DNA of 64,000 nucleotides from Candidatus Methylospira mobilis (GTDB lineage: Bacteria > Pseudomonadota > Gammaproteobacteria > Methylococcales > Methylococcaceae): the NCBI RefSeq assembly GCF_009498235.1, contig NZ_CP044205.1, positions 1,561,501 through 1,625,500 on the forward strand, written 5' to 3'. Below are positions 62,644 through 64,000 of this stretch, in pieces. Made by a program: the position numbers and the translations under genes. Each line of letters opens with the position of its first letter. Position 1 is the first letter of the stretch. The notes beneath the pieces are model-generated. The model had not been told where the DNA came from and ran no database searches. It saw only the letters and a list, made by a program, of their open reading frames with translations.

Positions 62644-63359
62644 CGCTACGGGGGGGTACTGGATTTTTAGCCGGGTTGTTGCTGATGACGCCGTCGCTGT
62701 TTGCTGCGGCTGATGCCATGCCTGAACCGCTTCAAAAACAGAATCTTGCCGAGTTGGTCCGGTTGGTCGAAGTCTTTTTACAGGCTAAGGCGTCAGCTTC
62801 ATCAAGGCCTGTGCAGGTTACGGTTTTCCCTCCTGACGATCGTCTGGAGTTGGCCTCTTGTGCTGCGCCGGAGGTTTTTTTACCTCAGGGCGGGCACTTG
62901 CAGGGGAGGGTAACGGTCGGCGTGCGTTGCAAGGCGCCTGTTTCGTGGACTTTGTATGTTCAGGCGAATGTCGGCGTTATGATGGAGTATCTGGTTACCG
63001 CGTTACCGCTGGCCGCGGGGCATGTTATCGGGTATAACGATTTGACCACGGTTACTGCCGAACAATCTCCCGTTACCGCTTATTATGTAACGGACCCGTC
63101 GCAACTGGTTGGCCGTACGCTTGCGATGACCATGGCGGCGGGAACGCCTTTCCGGTTGAACGCATTGCGTAAGAACGATGTCGTGAAACAGGGGCAAACC
63201 GTCCGTGTGATGTCGGCTAGGCAAGGGTTTCGTATTTCAACCTCGGGGGTGGCGCAATCCGGCGGGGTAGAAGGAGATACTGTGAGCGTGAAGCTGAAAT
63301 CGGGCAAGATCGTGGCGGGGACGGCACATGAGGGCGGCACCGTGGAATTGTCCCAATAA
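62640..63359 (+). CDS. flgA: Flagellar P-ring assembly chaperone FlgA
   Basis: 239 residues. Signal peptide (to about 26) and SAF/ChapFlgA domains: RVTVGVRCKAPVSWTLYVQA, PLAAGHVIGYNDLTTV, QLVGRTLAMTMAAGTPFR and the C-terminal VKLKSGKIVAGTA. Periplasmic chaperone for FlgI. Divergent from flgB-flgC. Confidence 0.95.
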   Translation: MTLRGGTGFLAGLLLMTPSLFAAADAMPEPLQKQNLAELVRLVEVFLQAKASASSRPVQVTVFPPDDRLELASCAAPEVFLPQGGHLQGRVTVGVRCKAPVSWTLYVQANVGVMMEYLVTALPLAAGHVIGYNDLTTVTAEQSPVTAYYVTDPSQLVGRTLAMTMAAGTPFRLNALRKNDVVKQGQTVRVMSARQGFRISTSGVAQSGGVEGDTVSVKLKSGKIVAGTAHEGGTVELSQ

Positions 63360-63373
63360 GCCGGGTAAATCGT

Positions 63374-63400
63374 TAAAGTTTTTCTGTGTCTGGCCGATAA
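63374..63400 (+). promoter_or_regulatory. Sigma-28 (FliA) promoter of flgM-flgN
   Basis: TAAAGTTT (63374-63381), exactly 11 bases, GCCGATAA (63393-63400). This is the consensus FliA promoter without a mismatch. It lies in the flgA-flgM gap, 63 bases before the flgM ATG, so late flagellar control of the anti-sigma factor and FlgN is expected. Confidence 0.93.
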
Positions 63401-63463
63401 GACACTCAGTGCGTGGGAATGATTCGCGGAGTTGTTCCGGGAACGCTGGTTTAGGGGGATGTG

Positions 63464-63793
63464 ATGAAAATTAACAATGAAGTAGACATAAGTTTAAAAC
63501 AGCAATACTCGTTAGGAAAGGGCGATGCGAAATCAGGCAAGACAGGCGCGGGCAGCACTGGCTCTGTTTCGGGGGCAACGGATTCAGCGTCTTATGTTTC
63601 CTTATCGCCCGCATCTCAGGCAGCGTCAACGGCGAGTACTTCCGGCGTGCATGATAGTCAGGGGCCTTTTGACGCAAAAAAAGTCGAACAGATCAAATCG
63701 GCGATAGCCAGCGGCCAGTTTCAGGTCAATGCGGGGAATATAGCCGATAGCCTGATTACTTCTGTACATGGCCTGCTGAGCAGCGGTGCCTGA
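63464..63793 (+). CDS. flgM: Anti-sigma-28 factor FlgM
   Basis: 109 residues. N-terminal disordered Gly/Ser-rich part, then the conserved helical half: VEQIKSAIASGQFQVNAGNI and ADSLITSVHGLL. Binds FliA until the hook is done. AGGGGGAT precedes the ATG at 63464 (a GTG at 63461 is also possible). Followed after one base by flgN. Confidence 0.94.
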   Translation: MKINNEVDISLKQQYSLGKGDAKSGKTGAGSTGSVSGATDSASYVSLSPASQAASTASTSGVHDSQGPFDAKKVEQIKSAIASGQFQVNAGNIADSLITSVHGLLSSGA

Positions 63794-63794
63794 A

Positions 63795-64000
63795 ATGGTC
63801 GCACTGCTTGCAGAGCTGCAAGGCGGGCTCAAGGCGGAGTCCGCCGCCGTTCAGGATTTACTGGACGTGCTGGAGGCGGAGCGCGAAATTTTGTTGAAGC
63901 CGGGAGTGGATGGGCTGGATAGCGTGGTTGCGAGGAAAAATGCGATGGTCATGCAGGTTTCCGAACTGACTCGCCAGCGCTACTCCTTACTGGTCGCGTC
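63795..64000 (+). CDS. flgN: Flagellar chaperone FlgN, partial
   Basis: The first 68 codons of a FlgN-type chaperone (helical; DLLDVLEAEREILLKPGVDG, VVARKNAMVMQVSELTRQR). It escorts FlgK and FlgL. Runs off the right edge. Confidence 0.88.
   Translation, partial: MVALLAELQGGLKAESAAVQDLLDVLEAEREILLKPGVDGLDSVVARKNAMVMQVSELTRQRYSLLVA

Overview
The window reads as chromosome of a motile gammaproteobacterium rich in two-component and cyclic-di-GMP signalling. Housekeeping genes (pntA, gltX, cysS, zwf) and flagellar genes (motAB, flgB, flgC, flgA, flgM, flgN) sit beside HDOD, HD-GYP, GGDEF, EAL and PilZ-type proteins. A Methylococcales-like host would fit the gene mix, but no methane-oxidation marker is visible, so that is only an inference.

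Layout. 1-9 kb: start of pntA (cut by the window edge) with a clear sigma-70 type promoter, a Sel1 protein, then a minus-strand run of HDOD-REC, REC-HD-GYP, a large MASE1 hybrid kinase and a YcgR-like protein. 9-15 kb: a small lipoprotein, a membrane protein, a 129-bp inverted-repeat element, then a response regulator, a 7TMR-DISM histidine kinase and an outer-membrane barrel. 15-26 kb: gltX, a Nudix hydrolase, cysS, a DUF2959 protein, an internally deleted insertion sequence, an RNA-binding (RRM) protein, an aminotransferase, an oxidoreductase, a rhomboid protease and a SoxC/SoxD-like pair. 26-30 kb: a complete alpha-hydroxyketone (Lqs/Cqs-type) quorum-sensing locus: sensor kinase, response regulator, and a convergent CqsA/LqsA synthase. 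30-35 kb: IS3 and IS66 debris and an AT-rich stretch with two poorly known genes. 35-43.6 kb: a tightly coupled minus-strand operon of TonB receptor, two orphan periplasmic binding proteins and a SpoIIE-type phosphatase, followed by zwf and a cation diffusion facilitator.

44-58.5 kb is an accessory region. It has three 832-bp copies of one IS5-family element, one intact and several broken IS256 copies, a double-glycine-leader peptide precursor, a chain of seven tiny overlapping ORFs (mostly membrane peptides), REP-like palindromes, a second copy of the 129-bp element, a CBS kinase/GGDEF/EAL signalling operon, a decayed retropepsin-type operon, and a tyrosine-recombinase fragment next to a tRNA-Met(CAT). 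Junctions of IS5 copies 1 and 2 show that the 9.4 kb between them has been inverted: undoing the inversion rejoins a split IS256 transposase and also joins, in one frame, two halves of what looks like an ethylene-receptor-like sensor gene.

58.9-64 kb: motB and motA, a membrane-linked methyltransferase, flgC and flgB on the minus strand; flgA, flgM and flgN on the plus strand, with an exact sigma-28 promoter in front of flgM. The most noteworthy items are the quorum-sensing locus, the tiny-ORF operon, the orphan double-glycine precursor, the 129-bp element and the IS5-mediated inversion.
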